DNA of 49,525 nt from Candidatus Methylomirabilota bacterium (lineage in GTDB: Bacteria > Methylomirabilota > Methylomirabilia > Rokubacteriales > CSP1-6): NCBI GenBank assembly GCA_036001065.1, contig DASYUQ010000053.1, positions 1-49,525 on the forward strand, read 5' to 3'. This document shows, piece after piece, positions 1-7,459 of this stretch. Under the pieces are notes generated by a model. It saw only the letters and a list, made by a program, of their open reading frames with translations, did not search any database and was not told the origin of the DNA. The translations under genes and the position numbers were made by a program. The first letter of the stretch is position 1. Each line of letters begins with the position of its first letter.

Positions 1-2
1 TG

Positions 3-161
3 GAGTCGCGGAACTTCCGGGTCCTCAGCCCCGCGTTCCTCTATCACGTCTCGAATCTGAAGTTCCATCGGTCGCGGGATCTCGCGCGCACCGCCCTACC
101 GGCGACGCTCGCTACGGGCGGCAACACGCTCGGCGACCACCACGCCATGCGGCTGCCGTGA
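3..161 (+). CDS. C-terminal end of an unidentified protein (5' truncated by window edge)
   Basis: An open frame runs from the window edge to a TGA at 159-161, giving about 52 residues that end in HHAMRLP. I do not recognise the family. It has no membrane segment and no clear motif. It is followed by a G+C-rich hairpin (193-227), as expected at a gene end, and converges on the leftward gene ending at 244. Without the 5' part neither function nor frame can be proved. Confidence 0.4.
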   Translation, partial: ESRNFRVLSPAFLYHVSNLKFHRSRDLARTALPATLATGGNTLGDHHAMRLP

Positions 162-192
162 TCGCGCCCGATTCACCGAAACGCGGCGGGCG

Positions 193-227
193 CGGGGGCC
201 GGTTGACCCGACCCAACCGCGCCCCCG
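193..227. terminator. Hairpin between convergent genes
   Basis: CGGGGGC-CGGTT (193-204) pairs with AACCG (215-219) and GCCCCCG (221-227) through a single bulged C, giving a 12-bp stem and a 10-nt loop. It lies between the stops of two convergent genes, so it could end transcription in both directions. There is no T-run, so rho-independent function is only inferred. Confidence 0.45.
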
Positions 228-243
228 CCTGACCGCCGCGCTC

Positions 244-543
244 TCAGCAGGCGGCGGCGCGCAGGTTCATCTCGATGTGATCGCCGACCTTGAGGCCCTT
301 GACCGTCTCCGGCGAACCCTGGAACTCGTGGGTCTGGCCGTCGGCCGAGCGGATCCTCACCATGTTGCGCTTGGCGTCGATCCTGACGACCTGGCCTTCG
401 ACCCTGTCGGGCGCGCCGGGCTTGGCCTGCGTGCCGACCGAGGCCGAGGGCTGCGGGCAGTCCTTTTTCTCCTGGGCCAGCGCGCTCGAAACCGACAGGA
501 CGATGGCCACCGTGCACACCACGGATAGAACGTTGCGGATCAT
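244..543 (-). CDS. Small secreted protein of unknown function
   Basis: 99 residues. An N-terminal signal peptide with a hydrophobic core of about 15 residues ends at SSALAQ. The mature part opens with a Pro/Ser-rich stretch and then holds one compact beta-rich domain: VEGQVVRIDAKRNMVRIR, a DGQTHEF strand and a KGLKVGDHIEM strand. This pattern resembles small periplasmic OB-like or DUF5666-like domains, but I cannot assign a named family. It starts 16 bp after the lipoprotein gene (560-775), so the two are probably one operon read from the sigma54-type promoter at 814-828. The C-terminal residue is Cys. Confidence 0.75.
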   Translation of the reverse strand: MIRNVLSVVCTVAIVLSVSSALAQEKKDCPQPSASVGTQAKPGAPDRVEGQVVRIDAKRNMVRIRSADGQTHEFQGSPETVKGLKVGDHIEMNLRAAAC

Positions 544-559
544 GGGCGCCTCCTTGAGA

Positions 560-775
560 TCACTTCCGGTTGTGCTTGGTGATGTCGTAGATGGCGCCCG
601 CCGCGGCGCCGACGCCGGCGCCGATCAGTGCGCCCTTGCCAGGACTGTGACCCGTACCCGCCGCCACTGCAGCGCCCGAGCCGGCGCCCACGGCGGCGCC
701 TGTCGCCGTCCCGCACCCGGTCGCAACCATCGCCAGCAGCGAAAGCCCGATGATCGGAGTCGCTATGCGCTTCAT
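560..775 (-). CDS. Glycine-zipper lipoprotein
   Basis: 71 residues. The signal sequence ends in a lipobox (LAMVATGC) with the lipidated Cys at position 21. The mature protein is a run of small residues in glycine-zipper spacing: GAAVGAGSGAAVAAGTG, then GALIGAGVGAAAGAIYDITK. Such proteins insert in or line the outer membrane; a specific role cannot be read from the sequence. The ATG is preceded by a strong Shine-Dalgarno (GGAGGG) and, 27 nt upstream of the start, by the predicted start point of a sigma54-type promoter. First gene of a probable two-gene operon with the 99-residue secreted protein. Confidence 0.85.
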   Translation of the reverse strand: MKRIATPIIGLSLLAMVATGCGTATGAAVGAGSGAAVAAGTGHSPGKGALIGAGVGAAAGAIYDITKHNRK

Positions 776-813
776 TGCACATCCCTCCTGAACTGGGATC
801 GCGTGTTAGACGT

Positions 814-828
814 GCAATGCCCGTGCCT
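814..828 (-). promoter_or_regulatory. Sigma54-type promoter, lipoprotein operon
   Basis: On the minus strand the site reads AGGCACGGGCATTGC followed by A. It has GG and GC exactly ten bases apart and matches the TGGCACG-N4-TTGCA consensus at all but one position. The predicted start is near 802, leaving a 27-nt leader that holds the Shine-Dalgarno of the lipoprotein gene. Confidence 0.7.
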
Positions 829-866
829 TCGAGAAGGCCTCGGTGGGACGGGCGGCTGGGGTCGGG

Positions 867-1343
867 TTACTCGCGGATCAGGACGAAGTCGGCGTCGAGC
901 GCGCGCTGGCCGGGCTTGGGATAGAGCTGGGTGACCAGCACGCGGTGGCCGGGGGCGCTGACGCGCACGTGCACGTGCGGCGGGCGGCCCGGGTAGAGGC
1001 CGGGAAAGTCGGTCTCGTACCGGTAGCGGCCCTGGGCATCCGCCACCTGCGTGGCGCGGTGCTCGTCGTCGTAGTCGCCCCGCGGGTTGGCCGACCACCA
1101 TTCGATCTTCGCGCCGGCCAGCGGTGCGCAGCCGGCGGCGGAGAGCACCCGGCCCGCTACGCCGAGCCCACGCCCGGTGGTCGCGCGCTCGGGAGCGTTC
1201 GGCGTGTAGAAGGGGCCGAGCGCGTCGGCCCGCGTCGGCGGGCACCGTTCCGGTTGCGCGCCGGCTGCCGGCGCCAGGCAGGCGGACGCCATCAGCGCCG
1301 CCAGCACCGCGCGGATGCGCGAGGAGAGGGGCCGGGCTTCCAC
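867..1343 (-). CDS. Intradiol ring-cleavage dioxygenase-like secreted protein
   Basis: 158 residues. It starts with a GTG and a hydrophobic leader ending around APAAGAQ, so it is probably exported. The core is the beta-sandwich of the intradiol dioxygenase family (protocatechuate 3,4-dioxygenase type): GPFYTPNAPER, GRVLSAAGCAPLAGAKIEWW, then GDYDD, LYPGRPPHVHV and LVTQLYP. The Tyr of GDY, the Tyr of LYPGR and both His of PHVHV correspond to the four Fe(III) ligands of the family, so catalysis is plausible. The usual N-terminal helical part is missing, as in the small secreted members. Substrate unknown. Its start codon is only 18 bp from that of the divergent glycogen synthase gene. Confidence 0.8.
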   Translation of the reverse strand: MEARPLSSRIRAVLAALMASACLAPAAGAQPERCPPTRADALGPFYTPNAPERATTGRGLGVAGRVLSAAGCAPLAGAKIEWWSANPRGDYDDEHRATQVADAQGRYRYETDFPGLYPGRPPHVHVRVSAPGHRVLVTQLYPKPGQRALDADFVLIRE

Positions 1344-1361
1344 GGATGGTATTCTACGGCC

Positions 1362-2537
1362 GTGAAGGCCCTCTTGCTCACCCGCGAGTACCCACCGCAT
1401 ATTTACGGCGGCGCCGGCGTCGTGGTCGATCAGCTCGCGCGCGCGCTCAGCCTGCGGATGGCGGTGGAGGTGCGATGCTTCGGCGAGCGCGAGCCCCAGG
1501 CCGACGCCAAGATCGCCGTCCGGGGCTACACGCCCTGGTCGCGACTGAGCGCGGGCCCGGACGGACCGCGCTTCGCGCCCGCGCTGGAGACGCTCTCGAT
1601 CGGGTTGGCGATGGCGCGCGATCCGGTGGACGCCGACGTGGCGCACGCCCACACCTGGTACGCCGACATGGCCGGGCTCTGGATCCGCACGCTGCACCGC
1701 ATCCCCCTGATCGTCACCCTGCACAGCCTGGAGCCGCTGCGGCCCTGGAAAGCCGACCAGCTCGGCGCCGGCTACCTGCTCTCCTCGTGGATCGAGAAGA
1801 CGGCGGTGGAGACGGCCGACCGCGTGATCGCCGTCTCGGCCCGCATGCGCGAGGACATCCTGCGCCACTTCGCCATGGACCCGGCCAAGGTCGTCGTCAT
1901 CCACAACGGTATCGACCCCGAGCGCTTCCGTCGCACCGAGCGGCGCGACGCCCTGGAGCGCTACGGGGTGCGGCCACCCTACGTGCTCTTCGTCGGCCGG
2001 ATCACCGACCAGAAGGGGATCTTCCACCTGCTGGAGGCGGCGCCGAAGCTGCCGGCCGGGGTGCAGCTGGTGCTGTGCGCCTCGGCGCCCGACACCCCGG
2101 AGATCGAGGAGCGGCTGCGCCGGGCGGTGCCCCTGCACCCCAACGTGCTCTGGATCAACGCCATGGTCCCCGTCGAGGAGGTGGTGCAGCTCTACAGCCA
2201 CGCGGCCGTGTTCACGTGCCCCTCGATCTACGAGCCCTTCGGGCTGATCAACCTGGAGGCGATGGCGTGCGAGACGCCGGTGGTGGCCTCCGCCGTGGGC
2301 GGCATCCTGGAGGTCGTCGAGGACGGCGCCACCGGCTACCTGGTGACGCCGGGGCGTCCCGACGAGCTCGCGGCGGCCCTGCGGCGGCTACTCGACGATC
2401 CCCAGCAGGGGCGCGCCCTGGGCCGCGCCGGCCGCCGGCGCGTCGAGGAGAAGTTTTCCTGGGCGAGCGTCGCCGAGCGCACCGAGCGCCTGTACGCCGA
2501 CGCCATCGCCGAGTTCCAGCGGTCGGCGGGCGACTAG
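1362..2537 (+). CDS. glgA: Glycogen synthase-like glycosyltransferase (GT4, actinobacterial GlgA/GlgM type)
   Basis: 391 residues from a GTG. It opens with KALLLTREYPPHIYGGAGVV, the nucleotide-sugar/acceptor loop typical of GlgA-like enzymes. HAHTWYADMAG and LIVTLHSLEPLRPWK follow, then the second Rossmann domain with VVVIHNGIDPERF, LFVGRITDQKG and the E-x7-E motif in SIYEPFGLINLEAMACE. The family makes alpha-1,4-glucan from ADP-glucose or alpha-maltose 1-phosphate in the cytoplasm. The stop codon TAG (2535-2537) lies in the CTAG where a 90-bp MITE is inserted. The next gene starts right after that element. No other glycogen gene is in the window, so the exact substrate is open. Confidence 0.85.
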   Translation: MKALLLTREYPPHIYGGAGVVVDQLARALSLRMAVEVRCFGEREPQADAKIAVRGYTPWSRLSAGPDGPRFAPALETLSIGLAMARDPVDADVAHAHTWYADMAGLWIRTLHRIPLIVTLHSLEPLRPWKADQLGAGYLLSSWIEKTAVETADRVIAVSARMREDILRHFAMDPAKVVVIHNGIDPERFRRTERRDALERYGVRPPYVLFVGRITDQKGIFHLLEAAPKLPAGVQLVLCASAPDTPEIEERLRRAVPLHPNVLWINAMVPVEEVVQLYSHAAVFTCPSIYEPFGLINLEAMACETPVVASAVGGILEVVEDGATGYLVTPGRPDELAAALRRLLDDPQQGRALGRAGRRRVEEKFSWASVAERTERLYADAIAEFQRSAGD

Positions 2538-2623
2538 TGCCGTTCCAACCATTCGCGCCTAGGAAGGCACCGTGTACGTCGTTCGTGGACAGATTTAGTA
2601 TCAACAAGTTGGAACGGCACTAG
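2534..2623 (+). mobile_element. 90-bp MITE-like element, copy A
   Basis: Starts CTAGTGCCGTTCCAAC and ends GTTGGAACGGCACTAG, a perfect 16-bp terminal inverted repeat with CTAG at both ends. CTAG with TA duplication is the known target preference of IS630/Tc1-type transposons, so this looks like a non-autonomous derivative. It has no coding capacity. The reverse complement of the copy at 5003-5092 differs from it by one internal base. It sits exactly on the stop codon of the glycogen synthase gene and 4 bp before the TTG start of the HAD gene. Confidence 0.85.
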
Positions 2624-2627
2624 CGCG

Positions 2628-3404
2628 TTGCTCAGGGGCCTGCGCGGCTTCGTCTTCGATCTCGACGGCTGCGTCTGGAACGGCACCGTCCTCAATCCGG
2701 GGGCCCGCGAGCTGCTCACGGCCCTGCACGCCGGCGGGCGCCGCCTGGCCTTCCTCTCCAACAACTCCCGCGCCACCGGGAGCGAGCTGCGCGAGCGCCT
2801 GCACGCTCTGGGTGTCGCCGTCGCCGAGCACGTGCTCACGCCGCTCGAGATCATCGGTCAGGTGATCGCCGAGCGCTGGGGCCGTTCCCGGGTGCTCGTC
2901 ATCGGCGCCCGGGAGATGGCGGAGGCCATCGCGCGGGGAGGCCACGACATCCTCGACGTGAAGGACTGGCGGTCGGCCACGGTGGTCGCGGTGGGCAACG
3001 ACTTCGACCTGACCTACGAGCGGCTCACCGCCGCCTGTCGCGCGGCCGCGTCGGGAGCTGCGCTGGTCACCCCCAACCTGGATCGGCGGCTGCCCATCGA
3101 GGGCGGTGACTTCCTGCCCGGATGCGGGGCGATCGTGGAGGCGGTGGCCGTCGCCGCGGGTGTCCAGCCCGTCGTCGTCGGCAAGCCGGAGCCTCCGCTC
3201 TTCCTCATCGCCCTGGGCCGGCTCGGACTGCCGCCCGCCGGCGTCGCCATGGTGGGCGACAGCGTGCCCTCGGACATCCGCGGCGGGCGCGCGGTGGGCA
3301 TGCACACCGTGCTCTACGCGCCGGACGGGGCGGGTGAGGCCCGCGACGCCGACCTCGTCGTTCGCTCCTTCTCGGAGCTGGCGACGCTGGCGGGCCTCGG
3401 CTGA
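2628..3404 (+). CDS. HAD-IIA family hydrolase (NagD / p-nitrophenylphosphatase type)
   Basis: 258 residues. All four HAD motifs are visible: FDLDG (nucleophile Asp 11, acid Asp 13), SNNSRAT (motif II), the Lys of GKPEP (motif III) and VGDSVPSDIRGG (motif IV, Mg binding). The length and the cap between motifs II and III fit subclass IIA, which dephosphorylates small sugar or nucleotide phosphates. The start is a TTG only 4 bp after the MITE. The GGAACGG of the element's terminal repeat is the only purine-rich sequence at Shine-Dalgarno distance. Before insertion the start would have been a few bases from the glycogen synthase stop, so the two were probably translationally coupled. Confidence 0.85.
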   Translation: MLRGLRGFVFDLDGCVWNGTVLNPGARELLTALHAGGRRLAFLSNNSRATGSELRERLHALGVAVAEHVLTPLEIIGQVIAERWGRSRVLVIGAREMAEAIARGGHDILDVKDWRSATVVAVGNDFDLTYERLTAACRAAASGAALVTPNLDRRLPIEGGDFLPGCGAIVEAVAVAAGVQPVVVGKPEPPLFLIALGRLGLPPAGVAMVGDSVPSDIRGGRAVGMHTVLYAPDGAGEARDADLVVRSFSELATLAGLG

Positions 3405-3473
3405 CGCTTCCAGCGCCCCGGCGTCTCGGTGTAGGCTGGGCGCGGTCGACTACTTCATCCTGAAAGGAGACCT

Positions 3474-3530
3474 ATGAAGCGAGTGCTGGCACTGCTCATC
3501 GCGCTCGTGTTCGGCTTTCCGGCGCGCCTC
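3474..3530 (+). pseudogene. Truncated 5' end of a secreted-protein gene
   Basis: A strong Shine-Dalgarno (GAAAGGAGACCT) is followed by ATG and codons for MKRVLALLIALVFGF, a typical signal-peptide start. After about 18 codons the frame turns into Arg-rich translation that is antisense to the 3' end of the iron permease gene. It looks like a gene whose body was lost when the convergent FTR1/cupredoxin block came to lie here. Alternatively it could be a very short peptide. The exact breakpoint is not visible. Confidence 0.4.
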
Positions 3531-3547
3531 AGGCGCCCTCGCGCGCT

Positions 3548-4393
3548 TCACGGTCGGGCGACGTCGGGCCGAGGCTCCGACCGCTGGCGCGCCGGCACCA
3601 GGACGTTGCCGAAGAACAAGAGCCCGGCGACGGCCACGTACGTCACGTACGCGCCCACCTCCAGCGCCGACGGCCGGGCACGGTAGCCCAGGAGACCGCT
3701 CAGGAACGCGCCGACGAGGCTCCGGTCACTGAGCAGGACGGAGGTGTCCCAGAGGGCCTGGGACTGCGGAAGGACGCCGAGCCCCTGGAGCTGACCGACG
3801 CCGGTGCTGAAGAGTCCCGCCGAAACGAACAGCAGGATCGCGGAGGTGACCGTGAAAAATCGAGGCAGGCTGAGCCGCCTGCCTCCGCGGAAGATCGCCC
3901 AGCCCAGCAGGGCCGCCGTGGCCACGCCGAGGGCGCCGCCGGCGATGCCCGCGACCGAAGAGGTCGCCTGGGTCAGCAGGCCCCAGAGGAAGAGGATGGT
4001 CTCGGCACCCTCGCGGAAGACCCCGGTGAAGGCGATGAGGCCGATGATCCAGAGCCGCCGCGTCAGGCGGGCCTGGTCGATCCGTCGCTGCACGTCCCCT
4101 TTGATCGACCGGGCGTGCTGGCGCATCCACCAGCCGTGCCACGTCAACAAGATTACGGCGGCGAAGACGACGACGGCACTGACGACGTCGGGCCCGAGAT
4201 CGAGCAACGGGCCGGAGAGGAAGCTGACGGCGACCCCGGCGGCGATGCTCGCCAGCAGGCCCAGCGCTCCACCGGCCGTGGCGTACCGGTAATAGGCGCG
4301 ACCCCCGATCTTGTCGAGGTAGGTGTAGACGATCCCCAGGACGAGCGCGGCTTCGAAAGCCTCACGGAGCGTGACGACGAACGTGGCGCCCAC
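3548..4393 (-). CDS. FTR1-family iron permease
   Basis: 281 residues from a GTG with a GAGGGG Shine-Dalgarno. Seven hydrophobic segments can be followed. The first holds REAFEAALVLGI and the fourth holds FREGAETILFLWG, the two R-E-x-x-E motifs that bind iron in FTR1/EfeU permeases. The protein should sit in the cytoplasmic membrane and import ferric iron after oxidation by a partner. The partner here is probably the cupredoxin encoded 5 bp upstream (4399-4746). No EfeB peroxidase or full-length EfeO is present. Probably regulated through the DtxR-like operator at 4772-4787. Confidence 0.88.
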   Translation of the reverse strand: MGATFVVTLREAFEAALVLGIVYTYLDKIGGRAYYRYATAGGALGLLASIAAGVAVSFLSGPLLDLGPDVVSAVVVFAAVILLTWHGWWMRQHARSIKGDVQRRIDQARLTRRLWIIGLIAFTGVFREGAETILFLWGLLTQATSSVAGIAGGALGVATAALLGWAIFRGGRRLSLPRFFTVTSAILLFVSAGLFSTGVGQLQGLGVLPQSQALWDTSVLLSDRSLVGAFLSGLLGYRARPSALEVGAYVTYVAVAGLLFFGNVLVPARQRSEPRPDVARP

Positions 4394-4398
4394 CCCTC

Positions 4399-4746
4399 TT
4401 ACTCCACGACGAGGCGCCCCTTGGCCGTCGCCTCGTGATACTCGCCGACGAATGGGTAGGTTCCGGGCTTGAGCGCGGGCATCCGCAGGCGGACCGTCTT
4501 GCCCGCGGGAATCACCTTTTCGAGGCGAAGGTCCCGGCTCTCGAACTCCTCCGCTCCCCGGTCCTTGTTGGTGATGACGAGGACGAACGGCGCGCCGGCC
4601 TTGACCCGGATCTCCTCGGGCTGGAACCGATGCTTCTCGATCGTCAGCGCGATCTCACGCGGGACGTCGGCGGCTCGGGGGACGCCGGCCGGCAGGGCCA
4701 GGCCGGCCAGCGCACCGATCGCCAGCAGTCCGATCATGCGGGCCAT
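4399..4746 (-). CDS. Periplasmic cupredoxin-domain protein (EfeO N-domain type)
   Basis: 115 residues with a signal peptide ending near GVPRAAD. The mature part is one cupredoxin fold of the kind found at the N terminus of EfeO: IEKHRFQPEEIRVKAGAPF, VITNKDRGAEEFES, KPGTYPFVGEYHEATAKGRLVV. Type-1 copper proteins use Cys and Met ligands; here the Cys is absent, and His, Glu and Asp are the candidate ligands, as in EfeO-like domains. It likely handles iron or copper for the FTR1 permease that follows 5 bp downstream. The start is ATG with GGTGAGG upstream. Confidence 0.82.
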   Translation of the reverse strand: MARMIGLLAIGALAGLALPAGVPRAADVPREIALTIEKHRFQPEEIRVKAGAPFVLVITNKDRGAEEFESRDLRLEKVIPAGKTVRLRMPALKPGTYPFVGEYHEATAKGRLVVE

Positions 4747-4771
4747 GGATGAACCTCACCTGTGATTTGAC

Positions 4772-4804
4772 ATTAGGCATACCTAATCCAGACGATTCTG
4801 TCAA
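4772..4804 (-). promoter_or_regulatory. Promoter with DtxR/IdeR-like operator for the iron permease operon
   Basis: On the minus strand TTGACA (4799-4804) is followed 17 bp later by TATGCC (4776-4781), a plausible sigma70 promoter. The -10 lies inside a perfect palindrome ATTAGG-CATA-CCTAAT (4772-4787). The TTAGG...CCTAA core matches the half-sites of DtxR/IdeR-family metal-dependent repressors. Iron- or manganese-dependent repression is inferred. Confidence 0.6.
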
Positions 4805-4924
4805 CCGAGACTCCCCGCGGGACGGGCAGGCCCTGCCGGGTGTTGCGTCAGACGCGCCAGAGCAGCTGGGCCAGGCCCCCCTCCGAGTCATCTCTAATTT
4901 AGCGGGCGTGTCGGAAGGGCCGCC

Positions 4925-4998
4925 GTTCGAGCGCCGGCCCCGCCGGCGCAGCCGATCCTGGGGGAGGTTTCGGAGGGGGCCGTGGCGGCCCCCTCCGA
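4925..4998 (-). repeat. Two-hairpin 3'-end repeat, copy 1
   Basis: Two perfect hairpins: GCGCCGGC (4931-4938) with GCCGGCGC (4942-4949) around a 3-nt loop, and TCGGAGGGGGCC (4970-4981) with GGCCCCCTCCGA (4987-4998) around a 5-nt loop, joined by CTGGGGGAGG. Related copies are at 24477-24550 and 40860-40936. In the direction of the upstream PBP gene (minus strand) the 12-bp hairpin comes first; only the MITE separates it from that gene's stop. The rest of 4805-4924 holds no gene that I can see. Confidence 0.8.
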
Positions 4999-5002
4999 TG
5001 AT

Positions 5003-5092
5003 CTAGTGCCGTTCCAACTTGTTGATACTAAATCTGTCCACGAACGACGTACACGGTGCCTTCCTAGGCGCGAATAGTTGGAACGGCACTAG
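5003..5092 (-). mobile_element. 90-bp MITE-like element, copy B
   Basis: The reverse complement of copy A (2534-2623), with one internal base difference (GAATAG against GAATGG), the same CTAG ends and the same 16-bp terminal inverted repeats. The right-hand CTAG (5089-5092) contains the TAG stop of the leftward PBP gene. The near identity implies recent insertion or continuing gene conversion. Confidence 0.85.
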
Positions 5093-7428
5093 CGGCGGAG
5101 CCAGTGGAAGAACTTCCGCCACCAGTCCACGATCTGCTCGCCCACGCCGTGCTCCTGGCAGGGCGGCGGCACCGTCCCCTCCAGAAAAGTCTCGCGAGCC
5201 ACCAGCGGACAGAAGCGGTTGGCCGCCTTGCCGTTGCTGAGGTCGATGTCCGCCTGCGTCACCCCCGGCGGCACGGCGAAGTCCGGCGCGGGATAGGCCT
5301 CCAGCGCCTGGCGCATGAAGTCGGCCCAGATGGGCAGGGCCGCCTGCGCGCCGCTGAGCCCGTGCGGCTCGCCGCTGTCGAATCCGACCCAGACCAGCGT
5401 TACCAGATTTGGAGCGTAACCGACGAACCAGGCGTCGCGCCCATCGTTCGTCGTTCCCGTCTTGCCGGCCACCGGGCCCGCCACGCCGAGCGTGCGCGCG
5501 GAGGCGCCCGTGCCCGACACGATCACGCCCTGGAGGAGCGAGGTCATCAGATAGGCCTCGGCGGCCGGCACGGCCTGCTTCAGTTCGGGCTCGGGCAGCG
5601 TCACTGCCCCCCCGTCGTCCTCCCACACCGCGCGCACGCTGGTGACGGTGTCGGCGCGGACACCGCCGTTCGAGAACGGCAGGTACGCGCGGGCCAGCTC
5701 GAGCGGCGTGACCTCGAAGGCGCCGAGCGCCATCGCCGGAACGGGGGACAGGGGGCTGGCGATCCCCAGCGCGCGCGCCGTCTCAATCACGGCGCCGAGG
5801 CCGATCTCCTGGGCGATCCGCACCGTCGCCGCGTTGAGCGATTGCTCGAGCGCGCGGCGCACCGTCACGCGCCCCTCGTAACGGTCCTCGTAGTTGCGGG
5901 GGCTCCATTCCTTGTCCCCGACGTCGAGCGTGAGCGGGGTGTCGTCCACGAAGGTCGCGGCCGTGAACGCGGGCTCGCCGCCGCCCCGCCGCAGCGCGGC
6001 CAGGAAGACGAAGGGCTTGAACGCCGAGCCCGGCTGGCGGCGGGCCAGGACGGCCCGGTTGAACTGGCTCGTCTGATAGTCCCGGCCCCCGACCAGCGCC
6101 CGGATCTGCCCCGTCTCGGGGTCGAGCACGATCAGCGCCGCCTGCAGGCGCTCGGCGGGATCCTTGGCGCGCGCGCCCGGCCGGCTGCCTTCCAGCCGTT
6201 CGAGCCCGCGCTTCACCGCCGCCTCGGCGAAGCGCTGGAGGGCCAGGTCCAGTGAGGTGAAGACGCGCGCGCCACCGCGGGCCTCGATGGTTCCGTCGCC
6301 CATCCGGTGCTCGATCTCCTGACGGACGTAGTCCGCGAAGTAGGGCGCCGATTGCCCGGGCGCCGGCGCCGGCTGCAGGCGGATCGGCTCCCGGCGCGCC
6401 GTCTGGTACTCGGCCTCGGAGATCCGGCCCAGCGAGCGCAGGCGCGCCAGCACGACGTCGCGCCGCTGCCGGGCGCGGTCGGGGTTGAGGACGGGGGAGT
6501 AGCTGTTGGGCGCGCGCACCATTCCGGCCAGCAGCGCCGCCTCGGCGAGCGTGAGCTGGTGCACCTCCTTGCGGAAGTACGCCCGCGCCGCCGAGCCGAC
6601 GCCGCGGATCGCCAGCGAGCCGCGCTGTCCCAGGTACGTCTCGTTGAGGTAGGCCTCGAGGATCTGCTCCTTCGTGTAGCGCCATTCGAGCACGGCCGCC
6701 AGCCAGGCCTCGCGGAGCTTGCGCCCGAACGTCCGCTGCGAGCCGAGGAGGCGGTTCTTGACGAGCTGCTGGGTGATCGTGCTGCCCCCTTGCGTCACCC
6801 GGCCGGCCCTGAGGTTGACCCACACCGCCCGCAGGAGGCCGCGGAGATCGACGCCGCCGTGCTCGAAGAACCGGTGATCCTCCGCGCCCAGCACCGCGTG
6901 CAGGAGCACCAGCGGCATCTCCCCCAGGCGCACCGGTCGGTAGTCCTCACCGGGACGGTCGCCGACGCTGGCCAGCACCTCGGGCTCGAGGGCGGCGGCC
7001 GGCAGCGACTCGTCCTCGCGCGTCACCCGCACGATCCGGTCCCTCTCCAGCTCCAGGCGCACGCGGGCCGAGCGGCGCCCGCCGCTCTCCTCGATGCCGC
7101 GGAGGAAGACCTCCCAGGCGTCGGCGGTGCGGTAGAACTGGCCCGGCGCCGTGGGCGCCACGGGCACCTCACGGTAGCGCAGTCGCTCCAGCGTGCCCGC
7201 CAGGTCGATGGCGCGCGCGTTGATGCCGGGGGCCAGCGGCTGCGCGGCCGCATAGATGAAGGTCGCGTGGCGCGCGGTGACGCGGTCGAAGCGAGCCAGC
7301 TCGATCGCCGTGTACGTGACGAGGCCGGTCAGGGCCAGCCCCAGCGCGACCCCCGCGGCCAGGAGCGCGAGGACGAGGGGATTCGCGCGTCGGAGCCGCG
7401 CCAGCAGCGCCGGGAGGAACGGGCTCAC
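5089..7428 (-). CDS. mrcB: Bifunctional class A penicillin-binding protein (PBP1B type)
   Basis: 779 residues from a GTG. A short cytoplasmic tail and one membrane segment (about residues 16-38) are followed by a PBP1B-like regulatory region. The GT51 transglycosylase domain has EDHRFFEHGG (catalytic Glu), GGSTITQQLVKN, KLREAWLA and LNETYLG. The transpeptidase domain has SAFKPF (Ser nucleophile of SxxK), SLN and KTGTTND. It polymerises and cross-links peptidoglycan outside the inner membrane. It starts 31 bp after the GT2 gene, so it may be read with FemAB and GT2 from the sigma54-type promoter at 9440, an unusual partner for a housekeeping PBP. Its TAG stop lies in the CTAG of a MITE. Confidence 0.92.
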   Translation of the reverse strand: MSPFLPALLARLRRANPLVLALLAAGVALGLALTGLVTYTAIELARFDRVTARHATFIYAAAQPLAPGINARAIDLAGTLERLRYREVPVAPTAPGQFYRTADAWEVFLRGIEESGGRRSARVRLELERDRIVRVTREDESLPAAALEPEVLASVGDRPGEDYRPVRLGEMPLVLLHAVLGAEDHRFFEHGGVDLRGLLRAVWVNLRAGRVTQGGSTITQQLVKNRLLGSQRTFGRKLREAWLAAVLEWRYTKEQILEAYLNETYLGQRGSLAIRGVGSAARAYFRKEVHQLTLAEAALLAGMVRAPNSYSPVLNPDRARQRRDVVLARLRSLGRISEAEYQTARREPIRLQPAPAPGQSAPYFADYVRQEIEHRMGDGTIEARGGARVFTSLDLALQRFAEAAVKRGLERLEGSRPGARAKDPAERLQAALIVLDPETGQIRALVGGRDYQTSQFNRAVLARRQPGSAFKPFVFLAALRRGGGEPAFTAATFVDDTPLTLDVGDKEWSPRNYEDRYEGRVTVRRALEQSLNAATVRIAQEIGLGAVIETARALGIASPLSPVPAMALGAFEVTPLELARAYLPFSNGGVRADTVTSVRAVWEDDGGAVTLPEPELKQAVPAAEAYLMTSLLQGVIVSGTGASARTLGVAGPVAGKTGTTNDGRDAWFVGYAPNLVTLVWVGFDSGEPHGLSGAQAALPIWADFMRQALEAYPAPDFAVPPGVTQADIDLSNGKAANRFCPLVARETFLEGTVPPPCQEHGVGEQIVDWWRKFFHWLRR

Positions 7429-7459
7429 ACCTCTAGTATGCCCGGAGTGGCGGCGTCGA

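Noticed and set aside
843-2537. N-terminal extension of the glycogen synthase frame back to 843
   Set aside because: The added part is antisense to the dioxygenase-like gene, and the GT4 fold starts exactly at the GTG at 1362.
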